From Calidifontibacillus erzurumensis (GTDB taxonomy: Bacteria > Bacillota > Bacilli > Bacillales > Bacillaceae_J), in the NCBI RefSeq assembly GCF_013303125.1, contig NZ_JABTTE010000006.1:1-64000 (forward strand): a stretch of 64,000 nucleotides of DNA, written 5' to 3'. The notes beneath the pieces are model-generated. The model worked only from the letters and a program-made list of their open reading frames with translations. It did no database searches and had not been told where the DNA came from. This document shows, in pieces, positions 24,804 through 33,019 of the stretch. Positions within the stretch are counted from its first letter, which is position 1, and each line of letters opens with the position of its first letter. The translations under genes and the position numbers were made by a program.

Positions 24804-26447
24804 TTATTTAACATAGACAAAATCAGGGATTGTAACGAGTAAGAATGTTTCACCTACTAATTTTTCTCCGCTATGTGGATCTACATAGGTTGCAACAACC
24901 GTTACATTTCCAGCATTATTCGTATTCCATTCCCGCTTAATATTTGGTCCTCCATCACTTGGAATAAATAGACCAGTATTTTCATTAATGGAACCTACGT
25001 ACTTAACATCTTCATCTTCAATTCCCATTAACTTGTATTCTTGCAACTTCCATTTCGCATTCACCGGCCCAAGCTCGATATCATCTTCCGTATTGGCCTT
25101 TCCATCCTTACCATTTGCATAAGCAATCGCTTCAAATTGAACACTTTGTTTTCTGCCGTCATATGCCAATCGTGCAAGCCCATATTCCGGTGTAACTTTC
25201 ACGTAATCTACTTTTTGATAGAAGTTAATGGAAGCCGCACCTTTTTGATCAACGAATGAAATTTCTCCAGTCGGAATATCCGTATTTGCAGGTGCCTTAA
25301 CTTTTAATTGCACTTCGTCATTATTTTGTTTTACAACTTCCACGATTTCGAGACCATTCGTTGTTTGGAAGTTTTCTTTTTTCAAATTTTGAGGGAAATC
25401 TGTTCCAAAAACAGTAATCGTTTGTTCAGTACCTTTTTTAATAGACTTTGGCCATACCGCAAGAACTTGCGGTTGTCCTTTTTTGTAATACGTTTCTTTT
25501 GCGTAAATTCCCATGTCATTTACACGATTCCATTGTCCTGTGATAATCTCCCCGTCTCCTTGTACATTAAAAACACCACGGATTTTTTCATTTTCGTTGC
25601 CTAAGCTGCTCCGGAGCGAATATCCGGTAAACATTCTCACATTGCCTTCATAATTTGTTGCTTTACCTGCTAGATTTAAAGTTCTTTTTTCATAATAAAG
25701 ATCATCTTTAGCAGTGATTGTTGCATCACCTGAATACAACCCGGTGCTTGGGCTATAGCCGATGATTTTCCATTCACCTGTAATATCATATTTTTTTCCG
25801 TTTTCTTTCCAATTTTTCCATGCTTCCGTTTCCATTGGATTTGTTTTCGCTAAATAATCAGCAATTTTGTCTGCATTTCCGATCCAATCGATGGCCCTCA
25901 TTTGGTAAACCATTGATGGATTCATACCGATATGAAAATCTTTCAGTTTTTTCCACTCATCTTCGGTCCGATATTGTGCAAGGACTCTTGCGCCGGCATG
26001 ACATTGTACACAGCTTTCTTGCATGAGCTCATTTTCCATTGGAGCTTCCACGATCGAGCCTGTATCTGTTAACCAGTACATAATTTTTTCAGTTTCCTCA
26101 GGTGCAAGACCGTTTTTTTCGCTTAATTCAGCAACAATCCTTGCAGCCTCTTCACTTGAAAGTTCCACTCCCCATGTTCTTTGCATCCGCAATATCGTTT
26201 GTTCCCAGCCTTCAGGTGTTTTTCTTATATCGCTAATTCGTGCAATTTTTCCATTTTCATCGACGGCATGGCAAGTTAAACAGGCTTTTTGAAATGTTTC
26301 GCTCCAATCTCCTACATTTTTGGATGCTGCTTTTTGCACTACATTTTCCCCTGTTGCAGTCTCTTTAGTGGAGCTATTTGTACATGCACTTAGAGTAACA
26401 ATAACTATAGCTAATAGGATGAATATCCAGCTCTTTTTACCTCCCAT
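24804..26447 (-). CDS. qhpA: QHNDH alpha subunit, di-heme cytochrome c lipoprotein
   Basis: A 547-residue protein with a lipoprotein signal (LSAC, lipidated Cys22). It has two CxxCH heme sites, CLTCH (56-60) and CVQCH (146-150), in the N-terminal cytochrome domain, followed by beta-rich immunoglobulin-like domains (for example GEWKIIGYSPSTGLYSGDAT, VLAVWPKSIKKGTEQTITVF). This is the layout of the QHNDH alpha subunit. In Gram-negative bacteria it is periplasmic; here the lipobox would anchor it to the outer face of the membrane, where it could pass electrons to the respiratory chain. GGAGG precedes its ATG, 14 nt after the gamma gene. Confidence 0.92.
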   Translation of the reverse strand: MGGKKSWIFILLAIVIVTLSACTNSSTKETATGENVVQKAASKNVGDWSETFQKACLTCHAVDENGKIARISDIRKTPEGWEQTILRMQRTWGVELSSEEAARIVAELSEKNGLAPEETEKIMYWLTDTGSIVEAPMENELMQESCVQCHAGARVLAQYRTEDEWKKLKDFHIGMNPSMVYQMRAIDWIGNADKIADYLAKTNPMETEAWKNWKENGKKYDITGEWKIIGYSPSTGLYSGDATITAKDDLYYEKRTLNLAGKATNYEGNVRMFTGYSLRSSLGNENEKIRGVFNVQGDGEIITGQWNRVNDMGIYAKETYYKKGQPQVLAVWPKSIKKGTEQTITVFGTDFPQNLKKENFQTTNGLEIVEVVKQNNDEVQLKVKAPANTDIPTGEISFVDQKGAASINFYQKVDYVKVTPEYGLARLAYDGRKQSVQFEAIAYANGKDGKANTEDDIELGPVNAKWKLQEYKLMGIEDEDVKYVGSINENTGLFIPSDGGPNIKREWNTNNAGNVTVVATYVDPHSGEKLVGETFLLVTIPDFVYVK

Positions 26448-26461
26448 TCCATTTCCTCCTC

Positions 26462-26779
26462 TTACTCATCAACAAATTTTAATTTCTGCCAATCGCGAAC
26501 GGCTGCCGGACAGGCTTGGTGCCATTCTGGATATTTATTCATACCGTCAGGCACCTGGGCCGCCCACCAGCAGTCCCCGTAACAACCATATAAATCCCTC
26601 TCCATTGGCTGACAGCCACCTGCCACACCTAAACCTGAATTATCAGCTTCCCAGCCGGGATCGAACACTGTCGTACAACCAAAAGGAAGCTGCAGTCCTT
26701 GCACGTCCATTTTTTCGTTTTCCTCAATTTTTCTTAACATTTTTTTCCCTTTACGATTCAATGGTTGAAGATGCTCCAT
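26462..26779 (-). CDS. qhpC: QHNDH gamma subunit precursor (cysteine tryptophylquinone peptide)
   Basis: A 105-residue precursor. Aligning by spacing to the known mature gamma subunit (C7-E16, C27-D33, C41-D49 thioethers and C37-W43 CTQ), every position is conserved: Cys35/Glu44, Cys56/Asp62, Cys70/Asp78, and Cys66/Trp72 for the quinone. The mature chain would begin at about residue 29, leaving a leader of about 28 residues (MEHLQPLNRKGKKMLRKIEE at its start), the length known for QhpC. One extra Cys90 is left unpaired. A GTG upstream at 26800 is rejected, since AAAGGAGAGG lies between it and the ATG at 26779. It is the first gene of the operon. Confidence 0.95.
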   Translation of the reverse strand: MEHLQPLNRKGKKMLRKIEENEKMDVQGLQLPFGCTTVFDPGWEADNSGLGVAGGCQPMERDLYGCYGDCWWAAQVPDGMNKYPEWHQACPAAVRDWQKLKFVDE

Positions 26780-26850
26780 TTTGCCTCTCCTTTCATACAC
26801 ATGTATTTTTCCGTTATTTTAAAGGTAAATATTTAAAATATTTAAAAATT

Positions 26851-26869
26851 AAAGTAAAAATAAAGTAAA
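26851..26869. promoter_or_regulatory. Tandem AAAGTAAA repeats, possible response-regulator site
   Basis: AAAGTAAA occurs at 26851-26858 and 26862-26869, an 11-bp period that suits tandem binding of an OmpR-type regulator on one DNA face. It lies between the divergent QHNDH operon and the two-component genes. The area is very AT-rich, so chance is possible. Confidence 0.4.
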
Positions 26870-26963
26870 TTCTTAATTTTTTTAAATTTTTATGCAAATA
26901 TCTTTAAAAACTAAGTGGACGAGCATACAATGAAGGTAAGCATTTGTCAAAAGGGGGATGATT

Positions 26964-27692
26964 ATGGAGAAACGTTCGGTCCTTGTCATTGATGATGAAG
27001 AGGAAATCCGTGAACTAATAGAAATGTATCTTGTAAAAGAAGGGTTTCATTATCTTGAAGCAAAAAATGGGAAAGAAGCTATCGAACAAATTCGGGAAAA
27101 TTCACCTGATTTAATTTTATTAGATATATCCCTTCCGGATTCAAGCGGCTTCGACATCTGTCCCCATATAAAAAAAATGACAGACGCTCCGGTTCTGATG
27201 GTAAGTTGTAGAGACTCTGAAATAGATAAGGTTCTCGGATTAACAGTTGGCGGCGATGATTACATTAGTAAACCTTTCAGTCCTAATGAACTTGTAGCAC
27301 GAATAAAAGCTCATTTACGAAGAATTGAGCAAATGCGAAGCAATCATGCGGTAGACCATGTAGACAAAGATGAAATACTTTCTTCTAAATCGATCACGAT
27401 TAATAGAAAACAATTTGATTGCTTTGTGAAAGGAAAAAAAGTATTTTTATCTGCCAAGGAGTTCAAGCTTTTGGAATTTTTTATGATGCATCCATTTCAA
27501 GTTTTTAATACGGACCATTTAATTGAGAGGATTTGGGGGTTCAATTCAGATATTGATTGTAAAACAGTGAGTGTCCATATCGGAAACATTCGTAAAAAAA
27601 TCGGAGACAGTCCGAAAAATCCGACGATTATTTTGACTATAAGAGGAGCAGGTTACAAATTCAATGAAGAAGTTATTAAACAATCTGTATAA
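26964..27692 (+). CDS. OmpR/PhoB-family response regulator
   Basis: A 242-residue regulator: receiver domain with the acidic pair Asp10/Asp11, phospho-acceptor Asp54 (LILLDISLPDSSG) and the conserved SKPF lysine, then a winged-helix DNA-binding domain (LSAKEFKLLEFF, TVSVHIGNIRKKIG, IRGAGYKF). An ATG at 26958 touches the AAGGGGG site, so the ATG at 26964 (6-nt spacing) is chosen. It is divergent from the QHNDH operon and overlaps the histidine kinase gene by 29 nt. The most likely target is the amine dehydrogenase operon. Gram-negative QHNDH clusters instead carry an AraC-type regulator. Confidence 0.92.
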   Translation: MEKRSVLVIDDEEEIRELIEMYLVKEGFHYLEAKNGKEAIEQIRENSPDLILLDISLPDSSGFDICPHIKKMTDAPVLMVSCRDSEIDKVLGLTVGGDDYISKPFSPNELVARIKAHLRRIEQMRSNHAVDHVDKDEILSSKSITINRKQFDCFVKGKKVFLSAKEFKLLEFFMMHPFQVFNTDHLIERIWGFNSDIDCKTVSVHIGNIRKKIGDSPKNPTIILTIRGAGYKFNEEVIKQSV

Positions 27693-29823
27693 AAAATGTG
27701 AACGATTTTTCCCAAAAACTTACCGCGCCCATATCTTGCTCTCTTTTTTATTTTTATCATTTATTCCACTCCTAATAGTAGGCGTTTATACGTATCATGG
27801 TGTTCAAAGGGTTGTTATAAATACGAGTTCTGATATTCAGCAAGCCATTATTAAAGATATTATTCAACTTCATCAGTCACATTTGAACACGCAAGCTGGA
27901 CTCATTCAGCAAAAAATTGAAGAAGCGAAAAAGAAAGTTTTAATTGGCCGAAGAATGGCTGAAGATATATTTTTGAATAATAACCTACCCATTGAATCAG
28001 AGCTCAATTTAATTAAAGAAAAAGAAGGGTATTATTGGACAAAACCGTCTCAATATGAATCGAATGTTATCATCAGCTCCCGGACGAAAGTTACAGAAAG
28101 TTTGCTAGAAGATTTATCAAAAACAGCTTATCTTGAAACATTCTTTAGAGAAACGGTTTCTTCAACATCACATATTGCTGCCATGTATATTATTTTAGCG
28201 GACTCGGCATCAAGAATTTATCCACCTTTAGATTTTCCCCAAGAAATAAAGGATGGATATTTTAAACCAGATATTGATTTTACAAAAGAATTATTCTACA
28301 AAATAGCTGTTGATTCGAATGAAAATGAAGCACCAGCCGTTTCCATCACCGATCTTTATCAAGATATTACACATCGGAATCGAGTATTTACATTGTCAAC
28401 ACCGCTAATAGTTAATGATAAAAAAATTGGAATTATTGGCGTCGATATTACGATTCCAAGTGTACTAAACCACATTCTCAATTTTAAATTCCGAGAAAAA
28501 GATGCTTATGCAGTTTTAATGAATGAGAATCTGAAATTTATTGCCTATCAAAAAGAAGCAATGAACGACCTAAACTTTTTTACCTTTGATTTCCGCGAGA
28601 CAATATATAATAGCGAGAAACCATTTACTTCTATATTAAATAACGAAGAAAAATATATTTTGATTTCTCCAATCAAAGGTACAACTTGGAAACTGATATA
28701 TGTCATTCCAAAAAGAGAAATTATTTCAGCTGTGACTGAAATAACGAATGAACATATTGAAGCAAACAGCAATCAATTTTATCAGCAATATACATCTTTT
28801 GTTGTAATTATTTTTATAATTATTTTGATATTAACATTTAGGTTATGGCAATATGCTATAAAACCATTACAACATTTATTATTTGGCATTCAAGCCTTAA
28901 CGGCAGGAAAGTTAAATACGACGATTATGGTAGACAATCTAAAGGAATTCAAGGCAGTGAGCCAAGCATTTAACCGGATGACCGTTGCGCTGAATCATTT
29001 AATGAATGAATATATCGATTTGACCAACGATTTAGAGAAAAAAGTAAAAGAACGAACAAAACAACTAGAGCTTGCAAATCAATCTCTTTCCGAAAAAAAT
29101 GCGTTATTAAAATCAATTGATGAATCCCGGCGGGAATTGTTTTCAAACATTTCCCATGATTTAAAAACACCGATCACTATTTGCATCGGTTATTTGGAAG
29201 CGATCAAAGACAAAATGATTCCGGAAGAAAAAATTGATATTTATTTAAACAAAATTTATCGACATTTAAACTCACTTCAACATTTATCAAGAGGACTTCT
29301 TGAGTTAAGTACGATTGAATCAAAAAAAAATTCGTACAATTTTCAGCTGACCAATCCTACTGAATATTTTAGAAATCTGTTAAGCCATTATGATGGTAAT
29401 AAGGCAAATAGACTTCATACCATGGTCGAAGATTCATTATCACCGATCATGGCCGATCCGGAATATTTAAAAAGAGCCATCTATAATCTGATCGATAATG
29501 CTATTAAATACTCTTCTAATGATGACTTGCCTGTAGAAATAAAAGTATTTGAAGAAAATGATCATCTATTTTTTGAAATAAAAGATTATGGAATCGGTAT
29601 ACCAGAAACTGAAATTCCATTTATATTTGAAAGATTTTATCGTGTTGATAAATCGCGGAACTCGACGATTCCAGGCAATGGTCTTGGACTAGCCATTGTT
29701 AAAGAAATTGTAGAGGAGCATCGAGGTAAAATTAAAGTCAAAAGCGAACTTAATAAAGGAAGTGTTTTTACAATTTCATTGCCAACCGAAAAAATGAAGA
29801 AGTTGGAAAGCAAAAAGAATTAA
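27664..29823 (+). CDS. Membrane sensor histidine kinase with extracellular Cache-type domain
   Basis: A 719-residue kinase. A first membrane helix lies at about 24-46, then an extracellular region of about 320 residues (including PAVSITDLYQDITHRNRVFT and KKIGIIGVDITIPSV, typical of dCache sensors), a second helix (about 380-397), HAMP, and a coiled linker. HisKA follows with phospho-accepting His498 (SNISHDLKTPITI), then HATPase with NLIDNAIKYSS, DYGIGIP and GNGLGLAIV. dCache domains usually bind small amines or acids outside the cell. That suits sensing of amine substrates for the divergent QHNDH operon (inference). The start overlaps the regulator gene, so the pair is translationally coupled. 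Confidence 0.9.
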   Translation: MKKLLNNLYKKCERFFPKTYRAHILLSFLFLSFIPLLIVGVYTYHGVQRVVINTSSDIQQAIIKDIIQLHQSHLNTQAGLIQQKIEEAKKKVLIGRRMAEDIFLNNNLPIESELNLIKEKEGYYWTKPSQYESNVIISSRTKVTESLLEDLSKTAYLETFFRETVSSTSHIAAMYIILADSASRIYPPLDFPQEIKDGYFKPDIDFTKELFYKIAVDSNENEAPAVSITDLYQDITHRNRVFTLSTPLIVNDKKIGIIGVDITIPSVLNHILNFKFREKDAYAVLMNENLKFIAYQKEAMNDLNFFTFDFRETIYNSEKPFTSILNNEEKYILISPIKGTTWKLIYVIPKREIISAVTEITNEHIEANSNQFYQQYTSFVVIIFIIILILTFRLWQYAIKPLQHLLFGIQALTAGKLNTTIMVDNLKEFKAVSQAFNRMTVALNHLMNEYIDLTNDLEKKVKERTKQLELANQSLSEKNALLKSIDESRRELFSNISHDLKTPITICIGYLEAIKDKMIPEEKIDIYLNKIYRHLNSLQHLSRGLLELSTIESKKNSYNFQLTNPTEYFRNLLSHYDGNKANRLHTMVEDSLSPIMADPEYLKRAIYNLIDNAIKYSSNDDLPVEIKVFEENDHLFFEIKDYGIGIPETEIPFIFERFYRVDKSRNSTIPGNGLGLAIVKEIVEEHRGKIKVKSELNKGSVFTISLPTEKMKKLESKKN

Positions 29824-29872
29824 AAATATGGAAGCGCGCGATTCACTGAATGTCCACCACATAAAAAAAGAA

Positions 29873-29905
29873 GCTGGGGCCTGTTTCAAGCCCCAGCAAA
29901 TTTTT
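29873..29905 (+). terminator. Terminator after the two-component genes
   Basis: GCTGGGGC (29873-29880) pairs with GCCCCAGC (29890-29897), then AAATTTTT. Confidence 0.85.
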
Positions 29906-30043
29906 GCAACTGTTTTTATTAGCAAATACCTATATGAATTAAATATTCGTACGTTTCTTATTTATGTGATATAAAATTGCAGAAGATGCCATTCAATCCT
30001 CTATTGCAAACTTTTTTATCGAAAAAACGAAACAGCTTCTACC

Positions 30044-30673
30044 CTAGCTTCTCACAGGTTCTTTTTGGTTTGCTGTTTTCACCCAATTGGCAACTGTTAC
30101 TGTACGCTTCGCTTGATGTTTAACGGCTTCTTTAACATCTTCGATCATTTTTCCGTTTTGGTCAATTGTTACACTTGTTCCATATGGGTTGCCGCCAGCC
30201 GTAAATGCTGATTGATCAGTGAAACCTGGTGCTGCAACAATAGCTCCCCAATGATACATCGATGTATATAGGGATAAAATAGTTGCTTCCTGTCCCCCAT
30301 TAGGATTTTGAGCACTAGCCATTGCACTAACAACTTTGTTCACAAGTTTCCCATTAAACCAAAGACCACCAGTAGTATCTAAAAATTGTTTCATTTGTGA
30401 TGGCATATTTCCAAAACGAGATGGCACGCTGAAAATTATCGCATCAGCCCATTCCAAATCTTCCAATTTCACTTCAGGGACATCTTTTGTTGCTTCGATA
30501 TGAGCTTTCCATGCTGGATTTTGATCGATAACTTCCTGTGGTGCAAGTTCAGGTACTTTTAACACTTTCACTTCAGCACCAATTTCTTTCGCTCCTTCTT
30601 CCGCCCATTTTGCTAATTGGTAGTTCGTACCAGTCATACTATAATAAATGACAGCTAATTTTACATTTGACAT
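30044..30673 (-). CDS. wrbA: WrbA-type NAD(P)H:quinone oxidoreductase
   Basis: A 209-residue flavodoxin-fold protein with the FMN loop YYSMTGTNYQLAKW, the WrbA-type SVPSRFGNMPSQMKQFLD segment, the ASAQNPNGGQEATILSLYTS loop, and HWGAIVAAPG. These enzymes do two-electron reduction of quinones with FMN. The C-terminal tail (VKTANQKEPVRS) is slightly longer than usual. It stands alone next to an IS110-family element. Together with the nearby DoxX/nitroreductase pair it suggests quinone detoxification in the area. Confidence 0.9.
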   Translation of the reverse strand: MSNVKLAVIYYSMTGTNYQLAKWAEEGAKEIGAEVKVLKVPELAPQEVIDQNPAWKAHIEATKDVPEVKLEDLEWADAIIFSVPSRFGNMPSQMKQFLDTTGGLWFNGKLVNKVVSAMASAQNPNGGQEATILSLYTSMYHWGAIVAAPGFTDQSAFTAGGNPYGTSVTIDQNGKMIEDVKEAVKHQAKRTVTVANWVKTANQKEPVRS

Positions 30674-30950
30674 GTTCCATTCTCCTTTTCATTTTTTACA
30701 ATTCATTTTGCTTCGCCAATAGTATTTCTTACAATTGATTTCCTGATTCGTCATAACATAAAAAGAATAAGTGAAAATTCTATTAATCTGTAATTCTCAA
30801 ATTCAAGATTTTTTAAAATAAACATTCATGGCCGTTTTGGCCACAACCCCGAATGAAAATAAATATCTCTCGTCCATAATGTAGATAACACAACAGTGAG
30901 TATATGACGTGCATTTTAATGGTGGTTTTAACCCTGTAAAATAAACTGTT

Positions 30951-31040
30951 GGAGTGGATTTGCCGCACAACCCAATGTGAGCTCCCTTGAATGGTGGGAT
31001 GACTACGTACAGAAAAATGATGAACTTACAAATCCACTCC
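30951..31040 (+). ncRNA. Candidate IS110 bridge RNA region
   Basis: GGAGTGGATTTG (30951-30962) pairs perfectly with CAAATCCACTCC (31029-31040), enclosing 66 nt just before the transposase start. IS110-type elements express a structured bridge RNA from a non-coding end, with loops that pair to target and donor DNA. The long stem in the left non-coding end fits. Exact RNA limits cannot be seen, and the RNA may start further left (30.85 kb). Confidence 0.5.
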
Positions 31041-31077
31041 ACTGTTGTGGAATCTAAAAAGAAAGGTTGAGAGGTGT

Positions 31078-32217
31078 ATGGATGTATTATTTAAACGATG
31101 TGCAGGTTTAGATGTGCATTCTGAATCCATTGTTGCTTGTGTTCTTATTGAGAATGAGAACAGTGAGATTACTAAAGAAATTGAAACCTTCGGGACGTTA
31201 ACAAAAGATTTGTTTCACCTATTAAAGTGGCTGGAAGACCATAAAGTCTCACATATCGCCATGGAAAGTACAGGCATTTATTGGAAGCCTGTTTACAATA
31301 TCCTTGAAGATTTCTTCGATATTACTTTGGCAAATGCTCAACGAATTAAGAACGTCCCAGGTAGAAAAACAGATGTTTCGGATGCAGAATGGATTGCAAA
31401 ATTATTGAGACACGGACTTATTGAAAAAAGCTTCGTTCCGCCAGAAGATATCCGTCAACTTCGTGACTTAACACGATATCGGAAGAAATTAATGAATCAT
31501 ATCACTGCAGAAAAAAATCGAATTCAAAAAGTCCTAGAAGCATCAAATATTAAACTAGCAACAGTCATTTCAGATGTGTTTGGAGCTTCCGGAAGAAAAC
31601 TTCTGGCACACCTAATTTCACAAGGGTATATTGATGAAGCTGATGTAGAACAAAAAATTCATAAGCGGATGGTCCATAAGAAAAAGCAAGTGACGGATTC
31701 CTTATTTGGTACTTTAAATGATCACCAATTATTTTTAATTAAACAATCATGGGATCATATTGTGTACTTAGAAAAATCTATTCAGGAAATTGACGAACGA
31801 ATAGATCAAATACTGATCAATTATCAAGAGGAAATAGATCTTTTAGATAGCATTCCAGGAGTTAATCGTGAAGTAGCTACTGTCCTTATTGCAGAAATGG
31901 GCGTCAATATGGAGCAGTTCCCGACTGCAAAACATTTAGCCTCATGGGCTGGACTAGCTCCTGGAAATCATGAAAGTGCTGGAAAAAGAAAAAGTACCAA
32001 AACAGTAAAAGGCAATCCGCATATGAAATCCGTGTTATGTGAAGCAGCTTGGGCAGCATCTAGAAGTAGAAATACATTATTAGCAGCTAAATATTGGTCT
32101 TTAGCTTCAAAAAGGGGAAAGAAAAAAGCACTCATCGCGATCGGCCGACGAATGCTTTCCATTGCCTATCGAATATTGATCGATAAGGCTCCCTATAAAG
32201 AAATGTTAACAAATTAA
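31078..32217 (+). CDS. IS110-family transposase (DEDD recombinase)
   Basis: A 379-residue protein. An N-terminal RuvC-like domain carries the DEDD acids (AGLDVHSESIV, AMESTGIYW, GRKTDVSDAEWIA). A central coiled region follows, then the C-terminal Transposase_20 domain with the serine region SWAGLAPGNHESAGKRKS and HMKSVLCEAAWAA. The ATG at 31078 follows GAGAGG. Length is normal and no frameshift is seen, so the element may be active. The 5' non-coding segment probably encodes a bridge RNA. Confidence 0.93.
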   Translation: MDVLFKRCAGLDVHSESIVACVLIENENSEITKEIETFGTLTKDLFHLLKWLEDHKVSHIAMESTGIYWKPVYNILEDFFDITLANAQRIKNVPGRKTDVSDAEWIAKLLRHGLIEKSFVPPEDIRQLRDLTRYRKKLMNHITAEKNRIQKVLEASNIKLATVISDVFGASGRKLLAHLISQGYIDEADVEQKIHKRMVHKKKQVTDSLFGTLNDHQLFLIKQSWDHIVYLEKSIQEIDERIDQILINYQEEIDLLDSIPGVNREVATVLIAEMGVNMEQFPTAKHLASWAGLAPGNHESAGKRKSTKTVKGNPHMKSVLCEAAWAASRSRNTLLAAKYWSLASKRGKKKALIAIGRRMLSIAYRILIDKAPYKEMLTN

Positions 32218-32369
32218 TTAGTTTTGACCAATTTTAGGAAAGATATACGAGAAACCGTAAATAACGGTAGCTCTGCTTTCCTATTGCCAAAATTAGTCTA
32301 TCAATATTATTAACAAAAGATTTTGGCTTTATTCCCATTGATTTGTGGAGAACCTAAGTAATTTTATTT

Positions 32370-32768
32370 TCACAGAAAAAATGCATCTAAAGCATACCGA
32401 CCAGGACCAATTAATGCTATCCCAATCGCAACAGCTATCAAAGTAAGGTTGTATTCATATCCATTCGCTGTGATCCAAAGCCCGTTAGGACCATGGACTT
32501 TAATAATAGCAACGACCATTGTTCCTGCAATTAATACTCCTGCAAATGGAGTTAACAATCCTAAAGCAAATAAAGCTCCACCGATAAACTCTGTTAGCCC
32601 TGCGAGAACAGCCATCGTTGTTCCAGGTTTCATTCCAATCGATTCAAACCACCCTCCTGTTCCTTTAATTCCATAACCACCAAACCAACCGAACAATTTT
32701 TGAGCTCCATGTCCGATAAATAGAATACCAATGACTAATCGGATGATTAACAAACCAAAATCCACCAA
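32370..32768 (-). CDS. DoxX-family membrane oxidoreductase subunit (MhqP/CatD-like)
   Basis: A 132-residue protein with four hydrophobic helices and the DoxX pattern ([20 protein letters not shown], then [15 protein letters not shown]). MhqP and CatD of B. subtilis are DoxX proteins of quinone-resistance operons. Translation starts at a TTG (32768) behind GGGGG, or a GTG one codon later. The TATAAT on the minus strand is followed by a perfect MhqR-type palindrome at 32791-32808, so quinone-inducible control is expected. It is divergent from the nitroreductase gene. Confidence 0.87.
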   Translation of the reverse strand: MVDFGLLIIRLVIGILFIGHGAQKLFGWFGGYGIKGTGGWFESIGMKPGTTMAVLAGLTEFIGGALFALGLLTPFAGVLIAGTMVVAIIKVHGPNGLWITANGYEYNLTLIAVAIGIALIGPGRYALDAFFL

Positions 32769-32790
32769 TTTTAATTCCCCCTATTTATTT

Positions 32791-32808
32791 TATCTCGAAT
32801 TCGAGATA
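32791..32808 (-). promoter_or_regulatory. MhqR-type operator at the doxX-like promoter
   Basis: TATCTCGAATTCGAGATA is a perfect 18-bp palindrome identical in form to the TATCTCgaatTCGAGATA operator of MhqR. It sits just downstream of TATAAT on the minus strand. Confidence 0.8.
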
Positions 32809-32873
32809 TGATTATAAAAAAAATTTCGAGGCCTCGTTTATTTTATAATTAATTATTTTTTCTCAAATTAATT

Positions 32874-32977
32874 TATCTCGATTTCATGATATTATCATAA
32901 ACGACATTTCAATTGGTGTCAATCATTTTTATTTCGATTTAAAAATGTTATAATATGTATATCTCTAATTTGAGATT
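32874..32977 (+). promoter_or_regulatory. Further MhqR-like sites and nitroreductase promoter
   Basis: TATCTCTAATTTGAGATT (32960-32977) is a near-perfect MhqR-type palindrome directly after TATAAT (32949-32954), ahead of the nitroreductase gene. A weaker copy, TATCTCGATTTCATGATA, lies at 32874-32891. Confidence 0.65.
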
Positions 32978-33019
32978 CTTTATATAAAAATATTCATACA
33001 TAAAAGGAGAACAACTATT

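Larger units (their letters stand above)
30830..32327 (+). mobile_element. IS110-family insertion sequence (approximate limits)
   Basis: An IS110-type transposase gene flanked by about 240 nt of non-coding sequence on the left and about 100 nt on the right. IS110 elements lack long terminal inverted repeats, so the ends cannot be fixed by eye. TTTTGGC occurs at both 30835-30841 and 32321-32327, a possible short core repeat. It sits between wrbA and the doxX-like gene, without visibly breaking either. Confidence 0.6.
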
